64,000 nt of DNA, from contig NC_019693.1 in the NCBI RefSeq assembly GCF_000317105.1, positions 1,426,001 to 1,490,000 of the forward strand. Direction: 5' to 3'. The position numbers and the translations under genes were made by a program. Origin of the DNA: Oscillatoria acuminata PCC 6304. GTDB taxonomy: Bacteria; Cyanobacteriota; Cyanobacteriia; Cyanobacteriales; Laspinemataceae. This document shows positions 31,081 through 40,897 of the stretch, in pieces. The notes under the pieces are model-generated. The model saw only the letters and a list, made by a program, of their open reading frames with translations, searched no databases and was not told the origin of the DNA. Position 1 is the stretch's first letter, and the number at the start of each line of letters is the position of its first letter.

Positions 31081-31524
31081 CTATTTGGAGTCCGGCAAAA
31101 GGGTCGTTTGAAGGACGTAGACGAGGAGCGCGGCTTTATATGTCAGGAAACCCAGAAATATGGGCATCACCTGTAGCTGATCCCACTGAGTTGCTACTAT
31201 AATCAACCCAATGAACATCGCCAGTCTGCCTTTACTCAGACTCTGCTTTTGATTGCCGATACGCTCAACATCTCTTGCCAACATTCTCAAGTAAACCACA
31301 CCCGTGCACGCCCCGATCAAATAATTCAGGGCAATATTGAGCGAATAGTAGAACCAAACCGAGACAAACACGAGGGCTGTAATCACAAGGGTCCAGACCA
31401 ACAACTTTTGTTTAAGCTGATGGTACTCATCCATTGAGGAATTCTCCTGCGGTGCGCGAGTCTCGGTAGGATCGAGTTCTCGCTCTTGGGAAGTGGGTTC
31501 TTCAGAAGGGTCTGACAAGTTCAC
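31081..31524 (-). CDS. ATP synthase-associated protein I (Atp1/AtpI-type)
   Basis: A 147-residue protein with a charged, Pro/Glu-rich N-terminus of about 40 residues and four predicted membrane helices ([66 protein letters not shown]). It is the first gene of the operon, where the small hydrophobic 'protein I' is found in cyanobacteria. Protein I helps c-ring assembly in other bacteria; it is not a structural subunit. Confidence 0.85.
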   Translation of the reverse strand: MNLSDPSEEPTSQERELDPTETRAPQENSSMDEYHQLKQKLLVWTLVITALVFVSVWFYYSLNIALNYLIGACTGVVYLRMLARDVERIGNQKQSLSKGRLAMFIGLIIVATQWDQLQVMPIFLGFLTYKAALLVYVLQTTLLPDSK

Positions 31525-31685
31525 TCTTAGTTAACTTATGCCCAGATCGTTACACCTGGACGCTAACAGGCCAAAATGAATAATATCACGCGACGGTTAC
31601 ATAACTTAAAAAATAATAAATTTATCTTCAAGGGAAATTTTCCTGGATCCAGGATGGGGTGGATTGAGAAGTTTGTAGTAACGAC
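31525..31685 (-). promoter_or_regulatory. Presumed promoter region of the atp operon
   Basis: This AT-rich gap precedes the first gene of the operon on the minus strand and is bounded on the far side by duplicated repeats. I cannot point to a certain -10/-35 pair; the assignment is by position. Confidence 0.4.
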
Positions 31686-31872
31686 TAATAGGGGAAAGGA
31701 GGCAGAGCCTCCAAAAGAGCATGACTCGGCAGAGCCAAGTCACGAGGATAAATCAGGAGTCTCGTGTCATGGCTCTGCCGTGACACGGGCATTTTGCGGC
31801 TCTGCCGCCTAATAGGGAACAGGAGGCAGAGCCTCCAAAAGAGCATGACTCGGCAGAGCCAAGTCACGAGGA
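31686..31872. repeat. Two direct copies of a 64-bp hairpin-rich unit
   Basis: The segment beginning AATAGGG(G)AA and containing GGAGGCAGAGCCTCC and ACTCGGCAGAGCCAAGTCAC occurs at about 31686-31749 and 31809-31872. Between and within the copies, CGGCAGAGCCA...TGGCTCTGCCG and GAGGCAGAGCCTC can form hairpins. It lies upstream of the atp operon and beyond the end of the transporter ATPase gene. Confidence 0.75.
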
Positions 31873-31876
31873 ATTC

Positions 31877-31911
31877 CCCATCTCCCCCATCTCCCCCATC
31901 TCCCCCATCTT
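31877..31911. repeat. Short tandem repeat, 9-bp unit CATCTCCCC
   Basis: Three to four tandem CATCTCCCC units adjoin the stop of the ABC transporter ATPase gene. This is a heptamer/nonamer-type short tandem repeat, common in filamentous cyanobacteria and prone to length change. Confidence 0.75.
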
Positions 31912-32987
31912 CACCCCACGCCTTTCATGGCAAAAACTCGCAACCGTTCCTCGATCGCCGCTACTTGCACCCGGGTCCCGATCGCCAACAACGAACCCCC
32001 ACTACTGCGCGCATGAAATTCTCGTCCCGAAGGGGTCATCAAACAATATCGGTGCTCTCGTCCTAAAAACTGCCGATCGCGAATCACCACTTGTCCCGCT
32101 TCATCCGGTTTCAGGATTAAATCTTCCTCTCGGATCATTAACTCCCCTTCAGCAGTATCCACGGGTTCTGTCATCACCGCTTCAGGCACTTCCACTGCAA
32201 AGGACCCGCACTCGGTTTCCCAGAGTTTGCCAATGCGTCGCGCAGGCAGAAAATTCGCCTGGGTGACAAATCCCGCGACAAAGCGCGAGGCGGGTTCCTC
32301 ATAAATCTGTTCTGGGGTCCCAAATTGTTCGATGCGTCCTTTTTTCATCACCGCAATGCGATCGCTAATCGCTAGTGCCTCCTCCTGATCATGGGTGACA
32401 AAAATTGCTGTGGTATTCGTACTTTTGAGAATCTTGCGGATTTCTTCTCTTAAATACAGCCGCACCTGGACATCCAAATTGCTCAACGGTTCATCCAATA
32501 AGACGATCGCCGGTGCCGGTGCGATCGCCCTTGCTAATGCCACTCGTTGCCGTTGACCCCCAGATAGTTGATGGGGATAGCGCTTTTCCAATCCCTGCAA
32601 CCCCACCAAGGCGACTGCCTCAGTCACCTCATGCTGGATCCGTTGTTTTGTCTGAGTTTTCAACCCAAATGCCACATTTTCCGCCACCGTCAAATGAGGA
32701 AACAAGGCATATTCTTGAAACACCATCCCAATCTGCCGATGTTCTGGGGGAATCCAGACCCCACCCCCGGCAACCTGTCTTCCCCCGATTTCGATTACTC
32801 CGGCATCGGGTTTTTCAAATCCCGCCAATAATCGCAATAGGGTGGTTTTTCCACAACCGGAAGGACCCAACAAGGTCAGGATTTCCCCTTTTGGTAAATT
32901 CAGGGAGACTCGATTCACCGCAGGATATCCACTGGCATCGAATGTTTTGGTTACCGATTCTAACCTTAAAATTTCAGGTTCGTTCAT
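31911..32987 (-). CDS. fbpC: ABC transporter ATP-binding protein, iron(III) type
   Basis: A 358-residue ATPase with Walker A GPSGCGKTTLLRLL, Q-loop VFQEYALFPHLT, signature LSGGQRQRVALARA and Walker B IVLLDEPLSNLD, followed by the switch His in IFVTHDQEEAL. A C-terminal TOBE-like part (about 245-355) is the layout of the Fbp/Fut and CysA/PotA group. It lies beside a two-domain permease and two iron-binding proteins, so iron(III) is the likely substrate (FutC in cyanobacteria). The stop abuts a short tandem repeat. Confidence 0.88.
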   Translation of the reverse strand: MNEPEILRLESVTKTFDASGYPAVNRVSLNLPKGEILTLLGPSGCGKTTLLRLLAGFEKPDAGVIEIGGRQVAGGGVWIPPEHRQIGMVFQEYALFPHLTVAENVAFGLKTQTKQRIQHEVTEAVALVGLQGLEKRYPHQLSGGQRQRVALARAIAPAPAIVLLDEPLSNLDVQVRLYLREEIRKILKSTNTTAIFVTHDQEEALAISDRIAVMKKGRIEQFGTPEQIYEEPASRFVAGFVTQANFLPARRIGKLWETECGSFAVEVPEAVMTEPVDTAEGELMIREEDLILKPDEAGQVVIRDRQFLGREHRYCLMTPSGREFHARSSGGSLLAIGTRVQVAAIEERLRVFAMKGVG

Positions 32988-33106
32988 TAGCTTTGTAATT
33001 GGAATTGATTTTTTCTTGACAAAAAACTTGAGTATCGATTTATTTAAAAATAATTTTCATCGGTTAAATTAGCAATAATTTCTGTTGAATTAATCATAAT
33101 TTTAAT
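32988..33106. other. Gap between ATPase and permease genes
   Basis: An AT-rich spacer of about 120 bp with no recognisable gene. The genes are on one strand and could still be cotranscribed. Confidence 0.4.
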
Positions 33107-34765
33107 TTAATTTTTGACGGGACTTCGCCATAATAAAACTAACGTAGAACCGGCAGAAACTAACAACAAGGTCAGGGAAGCTGCGGCTGCATCGGTAAAC
33201 TGCACATCCTCTGTGGCTTGCCAAATTTGGGTCGCCAGAGTTTTAAATCCAATCGGTGCCAGTAACATGGTGGCTGGCAGTTCTTTAATTGCTGTCAGAA
33301 ACACGAGAACTGCACCACCTAAAACCCCCGGACTGACCAACGGTAAAGTAATTTCCCGGAGGGTTTGCCAGGGGGTGCGGCCCAAGGTCCTTGCGGATTC
33401 TTCTAATTGGGGATTGACTTGCAGCAGGGAACTGCGAATGGTGCCGACGGATTGGGGTAAAAATAATACTAAATAGGCAAAGACTAACATCGGCAGGGTT
33501 TGATATAAAAATGGGACATAGTTAGCACCCATAAAGACTAAAGATAGGGCAACTACAATTCCCGGCAGGCCAAATCCAATGTAAGTTAAGCGCTCAATAA
33601 CGGTGGTAATTCTTCCCGGAAAGCGCACGGATAGGATGGCGACGGGGAGGGCGAATAAGGTGGCAATCAGGGCGGAAAGACCGGATGCCAGGATGGAATT
33701 AAAGCCGGTGGTGAGGACATCGGGGGGGATTTTTCCCGCGTTGAGTCCGCGCCATAACCAGAAGAGGGTGACGGCGATCGGGAGGACTAATCCCAAGGCG
33801 GTGATGATGCTACAAAAGGCGATCGCTGGCCATTTCCACCCCCCCAAGGCGATGCGCGTGGGGGTGCGACTGCCGCTAGAACTGCTGCTGTAATAGGCTG
33901 CACCTGTTCTAACTCGGTATTCGATCGCCAGAATCACTAACAACAAAGCGACTAAAACTAAGGACAACACCGCTGCCGAGTTGCGGTTAAAGCTACTCCG
34001 GTACTGGGTAAAAATCACCCGCGTAAAGGAATCAAACCGCATCAAGCTGGGTGTGCCAAAATCGCGCAAGGAATAGAGGGCGACTAATAGCCCCCCAGCG
34101 ACTAAGGAGGGGCGCAACTGCGGTAAAGTAACTTGCCAGAAAGTAGCCCAGGCATTGTTTCCCAGGGTGCGGGAGGCTTCTTCGATCGCCGGGTCGATGC
34201 CTTGCAAGCCTGATCGCAGGGCAATTAACAGATAGGGATAGGTAAACAGGGTTAGGGCCAAAATTGCCCCGGGCCACCCATAGATGGAGGGCAATTCTTC
34301 CACCCCAAAGGGTTCGAGTAACAGTTGTAGCCAACTGCCTCGGGTCCCGAAGGTGGCAATTAAGGCAAAGCTGCCGACATAGCTGGGAACCGCCAGGGGG
34401 AGAGTGGTGGCGACGGCCCAAAACCGTCGTCCAGGCAAGTTGGTTCGTTCGGTCAAAAAGGCTAAGGGCAAGGAAATCAAGGCGGAAAATAGGGTAACCG
34501 CTGCGGCTAACCCAGAACTTCGCCCTAATACCTCTAGGGTGCGCGGACGGGAAAGCAAGGTCCAGACTTCCTCAAATCCTGCACCTGCCGCCCGGATGAC
34601 GAGATAAAGGAGGGGAAGGGCGATCGCCACGGCGGTAATACTTCCGGCTGCTACCAAAAACCCGGGAGGGCGAGACCCTTTTCCCGAGGGATGAACACCC
34701 CCAAACAACTTGTTTAACCCCTTGCCTATGGAGGCGATCGCCCTTCCCTGTTTCTTTAATTTCAT
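33107..34765 (-). CDS. fbpB: Iron(III) ABC transporter permease, fused two-domain type
   Basis: A 552-residue protein with about 12 membrane helices in two homologous halves. Each half has a permease EAA-type loop: EEASRTLGNNAWATFWQVTL at about 215-235 and EESARTLGRTPWQTLREITL at about 455-475. These contact the ATPase. The fused FbpB/FutB layout is typical of ferric iron importers. Start MKLKKQGRAIASIGKG. Between the binding-protein and ATPase genes on the same strand. Confidence 0.88.
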   Translation of the reverse strand: MKLKKQGRAIASIGKGLNKLFGGVHPSGKGSRPPGFLVAAGSITAVAIALPLLYLVIRAAGAGFEEVWTLLSRPRTLEVLGRSSGLAAAVTLFSALISLPLAFLTERTNLPGRRFWAVATTLPLAVPSYVGSFALIATFGTRGSWLQLLLEPFGVEELPSIYGWPGAILALTLFTYPYLLIALRSGLQGIDPAIEEASRTLGNNAWATFWQVTLPQLRPSLVAGGLLVALYSLRDFGTPSLMRFDSFTRVIFTQYRSSFNRNSAAVLSLVLVALLLVILAIEYRVRTGAAYYSSSSSGSRTPTRIALGGWKWPAIAFCSIITALGLVLPIAVTLFWLWRGLNAGKIPPDVLTTGFNSILASGLSALIATLFALPVAILSVRFPGRITTVIERLTYIGFGLPGIVVALSLVFMGANYVPFLYQTLPMLVFAYLVLFLPQSVGTIRSSLLQVNPQLEESARTLGRTPWQTLREITLPLVSPGVLGGAVLVFLTAIKELPATMLLAPIGFKTLATQIWQATEDVQFTDAAAASLTLLLVSAGSTLVLLWRSPVKN

Positions 34766-34840
34766 CCTTGACTCGGTACCTGTCGCACCCTAGATTGCTT
34801 ATGACCTATTTTCTATCTTCACTCAAGGGGTTCAACTTTT

Positions 34841-35845
34841 TTATAAAAGTCCCGCTTGCTCTAGTAAAGAAATGGTTCCCTCTAAATCAGCTAAACTGCT
34901 CAAATCAATATCAGGCGGATTGATTTGAGAGATGGGAATTTGTTTCGCTGGAGGTTCTATCCCCGAGACTAAGGGATACTCGGTGGTTTGTTCAGCAAAA
35001 TATTGTTGCGATGCCGGTTGCAGCAGATACTCGATAAATTTTTCTGCATCTGCTTGTTGGTCGGTGGTATCCATAATGCTAATCCCAGCCACATTAATCA
35101 TGGACCCGACATCTCCAGGCATATAATGATGGGCGACGGGAAAATTCGGATTTTCACTGGTAAACCGAGAGAGATAGTAATTATTCACTAACCCCAGGTG
35201 GACTTCTCCGCGACCTAATGCTTCCACAATGGTGGTATTGTTCCGAAACGCCACAGCACCATTATCTTTCATGGCGCGCAGCCATTCTAAGGTGCGGGCA
35301 TCTCCCTCGGTGGCGCGCATGGCGGTAACAAAGGACTGGAATGAGCCGTTCGTGGGAGCCCAGCCGACTTTACCCTCCCATTTGGGTTCAGTCAATTCCC
35401 AGATATTGCTGGGCAGTTCATTGGGTTGTACCAGTTGGGTATTGTAATCTACAGCGCGAGCACGACCACTGATGCCCACCCATTGGCCGTTGCGAGACCG
35501 AAAGCGAGCGTCTACTTGATTGAGTAGGGGTTGGGGAATGGGGACGGTGCGTCGGGCTTGAGCCATTGCCCCTAATGCTCCGGCATCTTGGGCGAAGAAC
35601 AAGTCAGCGCGGCTATTTCGGCCTTCTTCGAGTAGGGCGATCGCCAATTCAGCCGTATCCCCATATCTAACTTCTATATCAAGTCCGAGTTCTTGACGGG
35701 CTTTATCAATAACCGGACCGATCAGGTTTTCATTCCGCCCGGAATAGATAATCAGGGTTTTTCCCTGAGCCATCACGACGCGAATTCCGCCTAGGCTTAA
35801 CAAAATGGCGACTGCTGCGATCGCCAGTTTCTTCCGATAGTTCAT
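34841..35845 (-). CDS. Iron(III)-binding protein, secreted (FutA-type), copy 2
   Basis: The start at 35845 (MNYRKKLAIAAVAILLSLGG) is preferred since AGGAG lies 8 bases upstream; a longer frame to 35935 has none. The signal peptide ends near VVMAQG, with no lipobox Cys, so the protein should be free in the periplasm. KTLIIYSGRNENLIGPVIDK and LGLVNNYYLSRFTSENPN hold the Tyr residues that bind ferric iron in FutA/FbpA. The product has 334 residues. It is a tandem paralogue of the next gene (35970-37040), which has a lipobox. Confidence 0.87.
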   Translation of the reverse strand: MNYRKKLAIAAVAILLSLGGIRVVMAQGKTLIIYSGRNENLIGPVIDKARQELGLDIEVRYGDTAELAIALLEEGRNSRADLFFAQDAGALGAMAQARRTVPIPQPLLNQVDARFRSRNGQWVGISGRARAVDYNTQLVQPNELPSNIWELTEPKWEGKVGWAPTNGSFQSFVTAMRATEGDARTLEWLRAMKDNGAVAFRNNTTIVEALGRGEVHLGLVNNYYLSRFTSENPNFPVAHHYMPGDVGSMINVAGISIMDTTDQQADAEKFIEYLLQPASQQYFAEQTTEYPLVSGIEPPAKQIPISQINPPDIDLSSLADLEGTISLLEQAGLL

Positions 35846-35969
35846 AGTTCTTAATCTCCTCTTGTTGTTTTGAATGTTGCCGGAAAAACTAGCAACTTTT
35901 GCTGTAATCCTCTCGGGAATCACACCGATGATCACCGGATGATTCCCTCAAAAACTGGGGTGAACAGCC

Positions 35970-37040
35970 TTATAAAATGCCGCTTTCTTGCAACAATTGC
36001 AGCGTTCCCTCTAAGTCATCTAGGTTGCTCAGATCAATGTCGGGATACTTAATATCTGAGAGGGGTTTTAAATCTTTCGTGGCAACGATACCCGTCGCCA
36101 AGGGATACTCATGGGTCTCTTGGGCAAAGTATTCCTGAGCTTGGGGACTGAGCATAAAGTTTACAAACTGGGTCGCCCCTTCCAGATTGTCCGTGGTCTG
36201 CAAAATACTCACACCCGCTACATTCACCAATGATCCCACATCGTTCGGGAAAGCATGAGCCACTGGCACTTCGGTATTTTCCGCTTTAATTCTTTCTAGA
36301 TAATAGTGATTGGTCAATCCGATCGCGACTTCACCCCGGGATATGGCTTCTACCAGGGATGTATTATTGGGATATACTTGCGGATTGTTGGCTTGAATGC
36401 CTTGTAACCATTCCTTGGTTTGTTCCTCACCGATCGAGAGTCTCAGGGCTGTGACAAAGGCTTGAAATGAACCATTAGTCGGTGCCCAGCCAATTCTCCC
36501 CTCCCACTGGGGGTCGGTCAACTCGGTGAGGGACTGGGGTACTTCCTCTGGTGATACGAGGTTGGTATTATAGTCCAACGTGCGAACTCGACCTGTAATT
36601 CCCACCCATTCTCCTTCGGGCGATCGATACCGAGCTTCAACTTGATTTAAGATCTCTTGGGGCAGCTTGGCTGTGCGATCGGATTTTTGCAGCGCTCCGA
36701 GAGCACCAGCATCTTGAGCAAAAAAGACGTCTGCTGGGGTATTTGGGCCTTCTTCGAGAATGGCTGAGGCCAGTTCTGCTGTATCTCCGTAGCGGACTTG
36801 GATATCAATGCCGGTTTCTGTCTTGAACTGTTCGATCAAGGAGCCAACTAAGTTCTCATTGCGACCGGAATAAACTACCAGTTGTTGTTCAGTAACGGGG
36901 TTAGCGGCGGGTGTTGCGCCCCCGTCAGGTTGGGTAGTTGTGGTGGGTGTTGTTCCGTTAGAACAAGCGACTGCCAGTCCCCCACTGGCTAGGGCCAAGC
37001 CTAATAAGCTCAAGATTTTCCTGCGTTTCACTCCTTGCAC
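35970..37040 (-). CDS. Iron(III)-binding lipoprotein (FutA-type), copy 1
   Basis: A 356-residue protein. The signal peptide has a lipobox, LASGGLAVACSNG, so the Cys should be lipidated and the protein membrane-anchored. A Thr/Pro-rich linker follows. QQLVVYSGRNENLVGSLIEQ and IGLTNHYYLERIKAENTE carry the iron-binding Tyr positions. First gene of the four-gene transporter unit. Having a lipidated and a non-lipidated paralogue side by side suggests division of labour like FutA1/FutA2; that is inferred. Confidence 0.87.
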   Translation of the reverse strand: MQGVKRRKILSLLGLALASGGLAVACSNGTTPTTTTQPDGGATPAANPVTEQQLVVYSGRNENLVGSLIEQFKTETGIDIQVRYGDTAELASAILEEGPNTPADVFFAQDAGALGALQKSDRTAKLPQEILNQVEARYRSPEGEWVGITGRVRTLDYNTNLVSPEEVPQSLTELTDPQWEGRIGWAPTNGSFQAFVTALRLSIGEEQTKEWLQGIQANNPQVYPNNTSLVEAISRGEVAIGLTNHYYLERIKAENTEVPVAHAFPNDVGSLVNVAGVSILQTTDNLEGATQFVNFMLSPQAQEYFAQETHEYPLATGIVATKDLKPLSDIKYPDIDLSNLDDLEGTLQLLQESGIL

Positions 37041-38111
37041 CTCCTAAAGTACCTTGATGTCTTGGGATCACCCAATTAATAAGAAAAACTTTCAATTAAT
37101 TTAAAACAGCAATCTAGCCAAGGCTATTTTTTGAATCCAAGATATGAATTTACGATATTGGGCCCGTTTCGTCAACCTTAATGAAATAAATTCTCGTTTT
37201 GGTGAGTCTTTGGACCTGCACCCAGCCCGAATGGCCTTGAATCTATAAAGGATAAGCGTTATCACCCAACTCATAGGCTTTAAAATATTATGAAATGTAA
37301 ACAAAATTCAGGAATGAAGTGATTTGGGGGACATTTTATGAGAAAAATGAGAAAGTTTCACCAAAATTTCCCTCCATTTGTTACAGCTTTTTTAAAAAGT
37401 TTACAAATCATCAAGAGATAAATTCGGCCCTCTGCACCTTAGATCTCCACTCTTCTCTTTGTCCAGGTTAGAGTTTTCACGAAAATAAAGTTAGTAATAA
37501 ATGGCAAGTAAGGATAATTCTTTTGGATAATATAGATGGGCCCCCAATTATAGCTTGAGGATTCTGAATATTTCAAAATCCGGGTCTAATGTATGGATCA
37601 TTTTTAGGCCCCCAGTCTATAAGAGGGTCCTGAGTTTGAGGTTTTTAGAGATTAGTTCCTGGAGGTAAAACGGTCTTAAATCTTTATACAACAAGGATTT
37701 GAGCCAGTTTTAGGGCTGACAAAAATTCCGTACCCGATGTAGCCCTGTTTACTTGACAGGACTAAAAAAATCTAGTATTTATTTAAAGTGATATGCATTC
37801 TCAGTAGGGTTTTAAGTGAAAACGATTACGGATGAGCCCAACCCTCCTGGCATCATGAGCGATCAAAGATGACGACATTGCACTCTCTCTCAGAGAATTC
37901 GGGACTTACAGCGAAATTCTTTTCTCATCGGTGATGGTCAACAGGTGAGAGAGACTGAAGACTCGATCTCAGAAATGGAGGGATTGCTATGTAGGACTTA
38001 TTAATAAATCTTATTAATAAGTCCCAGGATTGAATAACCCGTTTGAGCAAGTTGGCATGAAAAAACCCTGGTGAAGTGCTTTTTAGGTGTGAGAAAAACG
38101 GAAAGAAGGGA
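37041..38111. other. About 1.07 kb without a recognised gene
   Basis: Lies between the divergent iron transporter and porin genes and must contain both promoters. It is AT-rich. I see no confident Fur box by eye, no tRNA, and no open frame with a family signature. Small inverted repeats occur (for example AATAAATCTTATTAATAAG around 38005-38025). It could hold a small RNA. Confidence 0.5.
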
Positions 38112-39785
38112 ATGCGTCACAAGTGGATTAAGCTCATGCTGGCCTCGCCAGCTATTTTGGCGATCGAGGCCCTGATTCCGCTCGGAATCAGTGCGATGCC
38201 TCTATCGGAAATTGATCAGCAGGATCCAGTACCGGAGGTGTCGGCGATCGCTCAAGATGCTGCCACCCCAGAGCCACCGGATATTCTGGAACAAATCAAT
38301 CTCTACTCCCAGGCTGACCTAGAACCAGGTCCCCTAGAACAGGTCAACTCGGTACAGGAACTCAGCGATGTTAGCCCCACAGACTGGGCATATCAGGCTA
38401 TGAACGCCCTGGCCGATCGCCATCAATGTTTGTTGGGTTATGGCGACGGCACCTATCGGGGTAACCGTGCCATGACTCGCTATGAATTCGCCGCTAACTT
38501 AAATGCCTGTTTAATTCAGGTTCAGCAGAAGATTGAAGGTTTAAACGCCTTATCCCCAGAAGAACTGAACGCAATCCGCCGATTACAAGAAGAATTTGCC
38601 GCCGAACTCGCTACCCTGCGAGGTCGAGTGGATGCCTTAGAAGTTCGCACGGCAGAATTAGAAGCCAATCAGTTCTCCCCCACCACAAAATTCAGTGGTG
38701 AAGTCCTGATGGCCCCAATTCATGCCTTTGGCGATCGCGGAGAGACTACCGACGGCGGTGAAGAGACTGAACTCTCCCTCGGTTATCGGGCGCGTTTGCT
38801 CTTTGACTCTAGCTTGACGGGTCGCGATCGCCTCCGAACCCGACTAGAAATTAGAAATGTTGCTCGCTTGGATGGGACAACCGGCACTGTCATGTCCCGG
38901 TTGGGATTTGATGGAGAAAACGGTAATGATGTCATCCTGGAACGCCTAGAATATCGCTTCCCCGTCACCGATAGTCTCCGGATGTGGGTAGGGACCCAAT
39001 TCTCCACGGATCACGTTATCCCCGTCACTAATCCCCTGTTTGAAAGCTCCGGTAGCGGTGCGCTGTCCCGATTTGGCCGTCGCAACCCCAGTATTTTTCG
39101 GCAACCGACGGGTGCTGGTGCCGGATTTGAATACAAATTTGGGGATGTGGCGAGATTGTATGGTCTCTATCAAGCCGGCACTGCCAGTACCCCAACTGCG
39201 AAAAATGGCTTATTTGATGGCAGCTATAGCGCAACAGCACAGCTTACTGCCACTCCCATTGAAAATTTAGAGGTCAGCTTGGCTTACTCTAACTCCTATT
39301 TTCCAGGGGGTGAGGTCAACGTTTCCGGGAGTACGGGTTCTGGCCTTGCAAGACGACCCTTTACTAATGATGTTGCCACCTCTTCCAATAACTTCGGGGT
39401 ACAAGCCAGCTTCGGATTTGAACCCGTGACAGTTTCCGGTTGGGCCGGTTGGTCCTTAGCCGAAGCTCAAGTCAGTGACGGAGATGTCAGCAGTGGCGAC
39501 ACGGCCACCTTATTTAACTGGGCGCTGAATGTCGGGGTTCCTGATTTAGTCAAAGAGGGCAGCTTACTCGGTTTTATTGTCGGACAACCCCCGAAAGTCA
39601 TCAAGAATGATGTTGACGGACGGGAAGATCCGGATACTTCTTTGCATTTTGAAGCGTTATTCACGTATCCAATCACTCGCAGAATCAGCATTACTCCAGG
39701 CTTTTTTGTGATCACCAATCCCGATCATAATTCGGACAACAATACCATCTGGGTGGGTACGATGCGAACTCGGTTTAGTTTCTAA
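38112..39785 (+). CDS. Iron uptake porin (SLH domain + OprB-type barrel)
   Basis: The start at 38112 (MRHKWIKLMLASPAILAIEA) gives a signal peptide; a GTG at 38076 is an alternative. An SLH domain follows (SDVSPTDWAYQAMNALADRH, GYGDGTYRGNRAMTRYEFA), then a coiled coil (EEFAAELATLRGRVDALEVR), and a long beta-barrel ending in Phe (MRTRFSF). This is the major cyanobacterial outer-membrane porin family, linked to iron and inorganic ion uptake. The SLH domain contacts the peptidoglycan layer. Position opposite the ferric transporter supports an iron role. Confidence 0.88.
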   Translation: MRHKWIKLMLASPAILAIEALIPLGISAMPLSEIDQQDPVPEVSAIAQDAATPEPPDILEQINLYSQADLEPGPLEQVNSVQELSDVSPTDWAYQAMNALADRHQCLLGYGDGTYRGNRAMTRYEFAANLNACLIQVQQKIEGLNALSPEELNAIRRLQEEFAAELATLRGRVDALEVRTAELEANQFSPTTKFSGEVLMAPIHAFGDRGETTDGGEETELSLGYRARLLFDSSLTGRDRLRTRLEIRNVARLDGTTGTVMSRLGFDGENGNDVILERLEYRFPVTDSLRMWVGTQFSTDHVIPVTNPLFESSGSGALSRFGRRNPSIFRQPTGAGAGFEYKFGDVARLYGLYQAGTASTPTAKNGLFDGSYSATAQLTATPIENLEVSLAYSNSYFPGGEVNVSGSTGSGLARRPFTNDVATSSNNFGVQASFGFEPVTVSGWAGWSLAEAQVSDGDVSSGDTATLFNWALNVGVPDLVKEGSLLGFIVGQPPKVIKNDVDGREDPDTSLHFEALFTYPITRRISITPGFFVITNPDHNSDNNTIWVGTMRTRFSF

Positions 39786-39817
39786 GCGGACTGTCTTGGT
39801 CTAGCTGAACATCTAAA

Positions 39818-39850
39818 GAATCGGTAAATTCTAAAATTTACCGATTCTTT
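39818..39850 (+). terminator. Intrinsic terminator of the porin gene
   Basis: GAATCGGTAAATT and AATTTACCGATTC pair over 13 bp with a short loop (CTAA) and are followed by TTTCTATTT. It lies about 35 bp after the stop. The minus-strand gene that follows converges on it, so it may work both ways. Confidence 0.85.
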
Positions 39851-39884
39851 CTATTTATAGGAAGTTTTTAAGGTTTGGATTGCC

Positions 39885-40535
39885 CTAAAAATGATTGGCA
39901 ATCAATTCGGGAATTTCTTCCGGTTGAATCTTGGTATAACGGGCTTTGTCCGGCATGACGACCACATTAGGACCTGCTTTGCAGCGACTCATACAGCCGG
40001 TTCCCTTGATGGTGACGTTATCTTCTAACCCTTTTTGACGTAACTGTTCTTCTAATGCTTTACAAACGGCTGCGCCCCCTTTCTTGCGGCAGTCCGACTT
40101 TTGACAAATCAAAATGGTGGCTTTCTTTTTTTCGGAGACTATGGGTTCTAGGGTGGCAATCGGGGGTGGAGAACTCGCGCAAGTTTCGGCGATCGCACAG
40201 TCTCGGAAATGATCACAACCGGCGACTGGAGTCGCGATCGGCGCGGGTTCAGAAGAGACCGAATTGAGGGCCGGTAGAATATGATAGGCTTTGAGCTTCC
40301 ACAATCCGGTTTTCAGGTTCAGTTGTTTCTCCCCGATCGCCCTCACCCAGTCTCCGGGTCTCAACTGACTTTCTAAAATAGCCCGCTGCTTTTTCGGCAT
40401 ATCTAGCTTAATAAACCGTTCGCCTTCTGCTGTCGCCAATCGAAAGTATTTGAGATTTTTTCCCCCCGGGATGCCAAACCCTAAGAAACGACCTTCGAGA
40501 TTGAGTTCTGAGGTTTGTTTATATGATTTACCCAT
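39885..40535 (-). CDS. Thioredoxin-like [2Fe-2S] ferredoxin domain protein
   Basis: A 216-residue protein. The C-terminal part (about 135-216) is a thioredoxin-fold ferredoxin with Cys ligands in ILICQKSDCRKKGG and IKGTGCMSRCKAGPNVVV (four Cys pattern). The N-terminal 90 residues (FLGFGIPGGKNLKYFRLATA, WVRAIGEKQLNLKTGLWKLK) form a beta-rich domain. A Pro-rich linker with three Cys (GCDHFRDCAIAETC) joins them. The family occurs widely in cyanobacteria; electron transfer or metal sensing is likely but the partner is unknown. Confidence 0.75.
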   Translation of the reverse strand: MGKSYKQTSELNLEGRFLGFGIPGGKNLKYFRLATAEGERFIKLDMPKKQRAILESQLRPGDWVRAIGEKQLNLKTGLWKLKAYHILPALNSVSSEPAPIATPVAGCDHFRDCAIAETCASSPPPIATLEPIVSEKKKATILICQKSDCRKKGGAAVCKALEEQLRQKGLEDNVTIKGTGCMSRCKAGPNVVVMPDKARYTKIQPEEIPELIANHF

Positions 40536-40651
40536 TGTCTTGTTTTTGGTGGTTGTTTTTTGTACAAAAGTTTGATAAACGCAGACGATCGCAATTTTCC
40601 ATCCCTCCAGTGACAGGATCCGGGACTCCCCTCAGAGGCGATCGCCTTGAC

Positions 40652-40897
40652 TTAGTTAATCTGCCAGCACTGTTCTAACCACAGCACTAACTCCTGACGA
40701 GAGGCATTCTGTTGTCTGGATACACTCCAAAACTGCACGGTGGCTATGGTATCGCTCAGGTACACCCGCAACGGCTGATTGGGTTCACACCAACAGGGAA
40801 TTTCTAGTTCGCGCAACCGCTGAAAGACAGACCAGCGTTCAGTTCCATTCATTTCCACTAACCCGGCTAGATCGGTCTTATACTCCGATGATTCCAT
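40652..40897 (-). CDS. Asr1405/Asl0597-type small cyanobacterial protein
   Basis: An 81-residue protein with ERWSVFQRLRELEIPCWCEP, NQPLRVYLSDTIATVQFWSV and RQELVLWLEQCWQ. This pattern, conserved in cyanobacteria, is known only as a family of unknown function. Two Cys near residue 35 (CWC) are notable. It stands alone between the ferredoxin-like gene and the dps leader. Confidence 0.65.
   Translation of the reverse strand: MESSEYKTDLAGLVEMNGTERWSVFQRLRELEIPCWCEPNQPLRVYLSDTIATVQFWSVSRQQNASRQELVLWLEQCWQIN

Noticed and set aside
37041-38111. Possible Fur boxes between the iron transporter and porin genes
   Set aside because: AT-rich text gives weak partial matches by eye only; without a scored matrix search I do not call a site.
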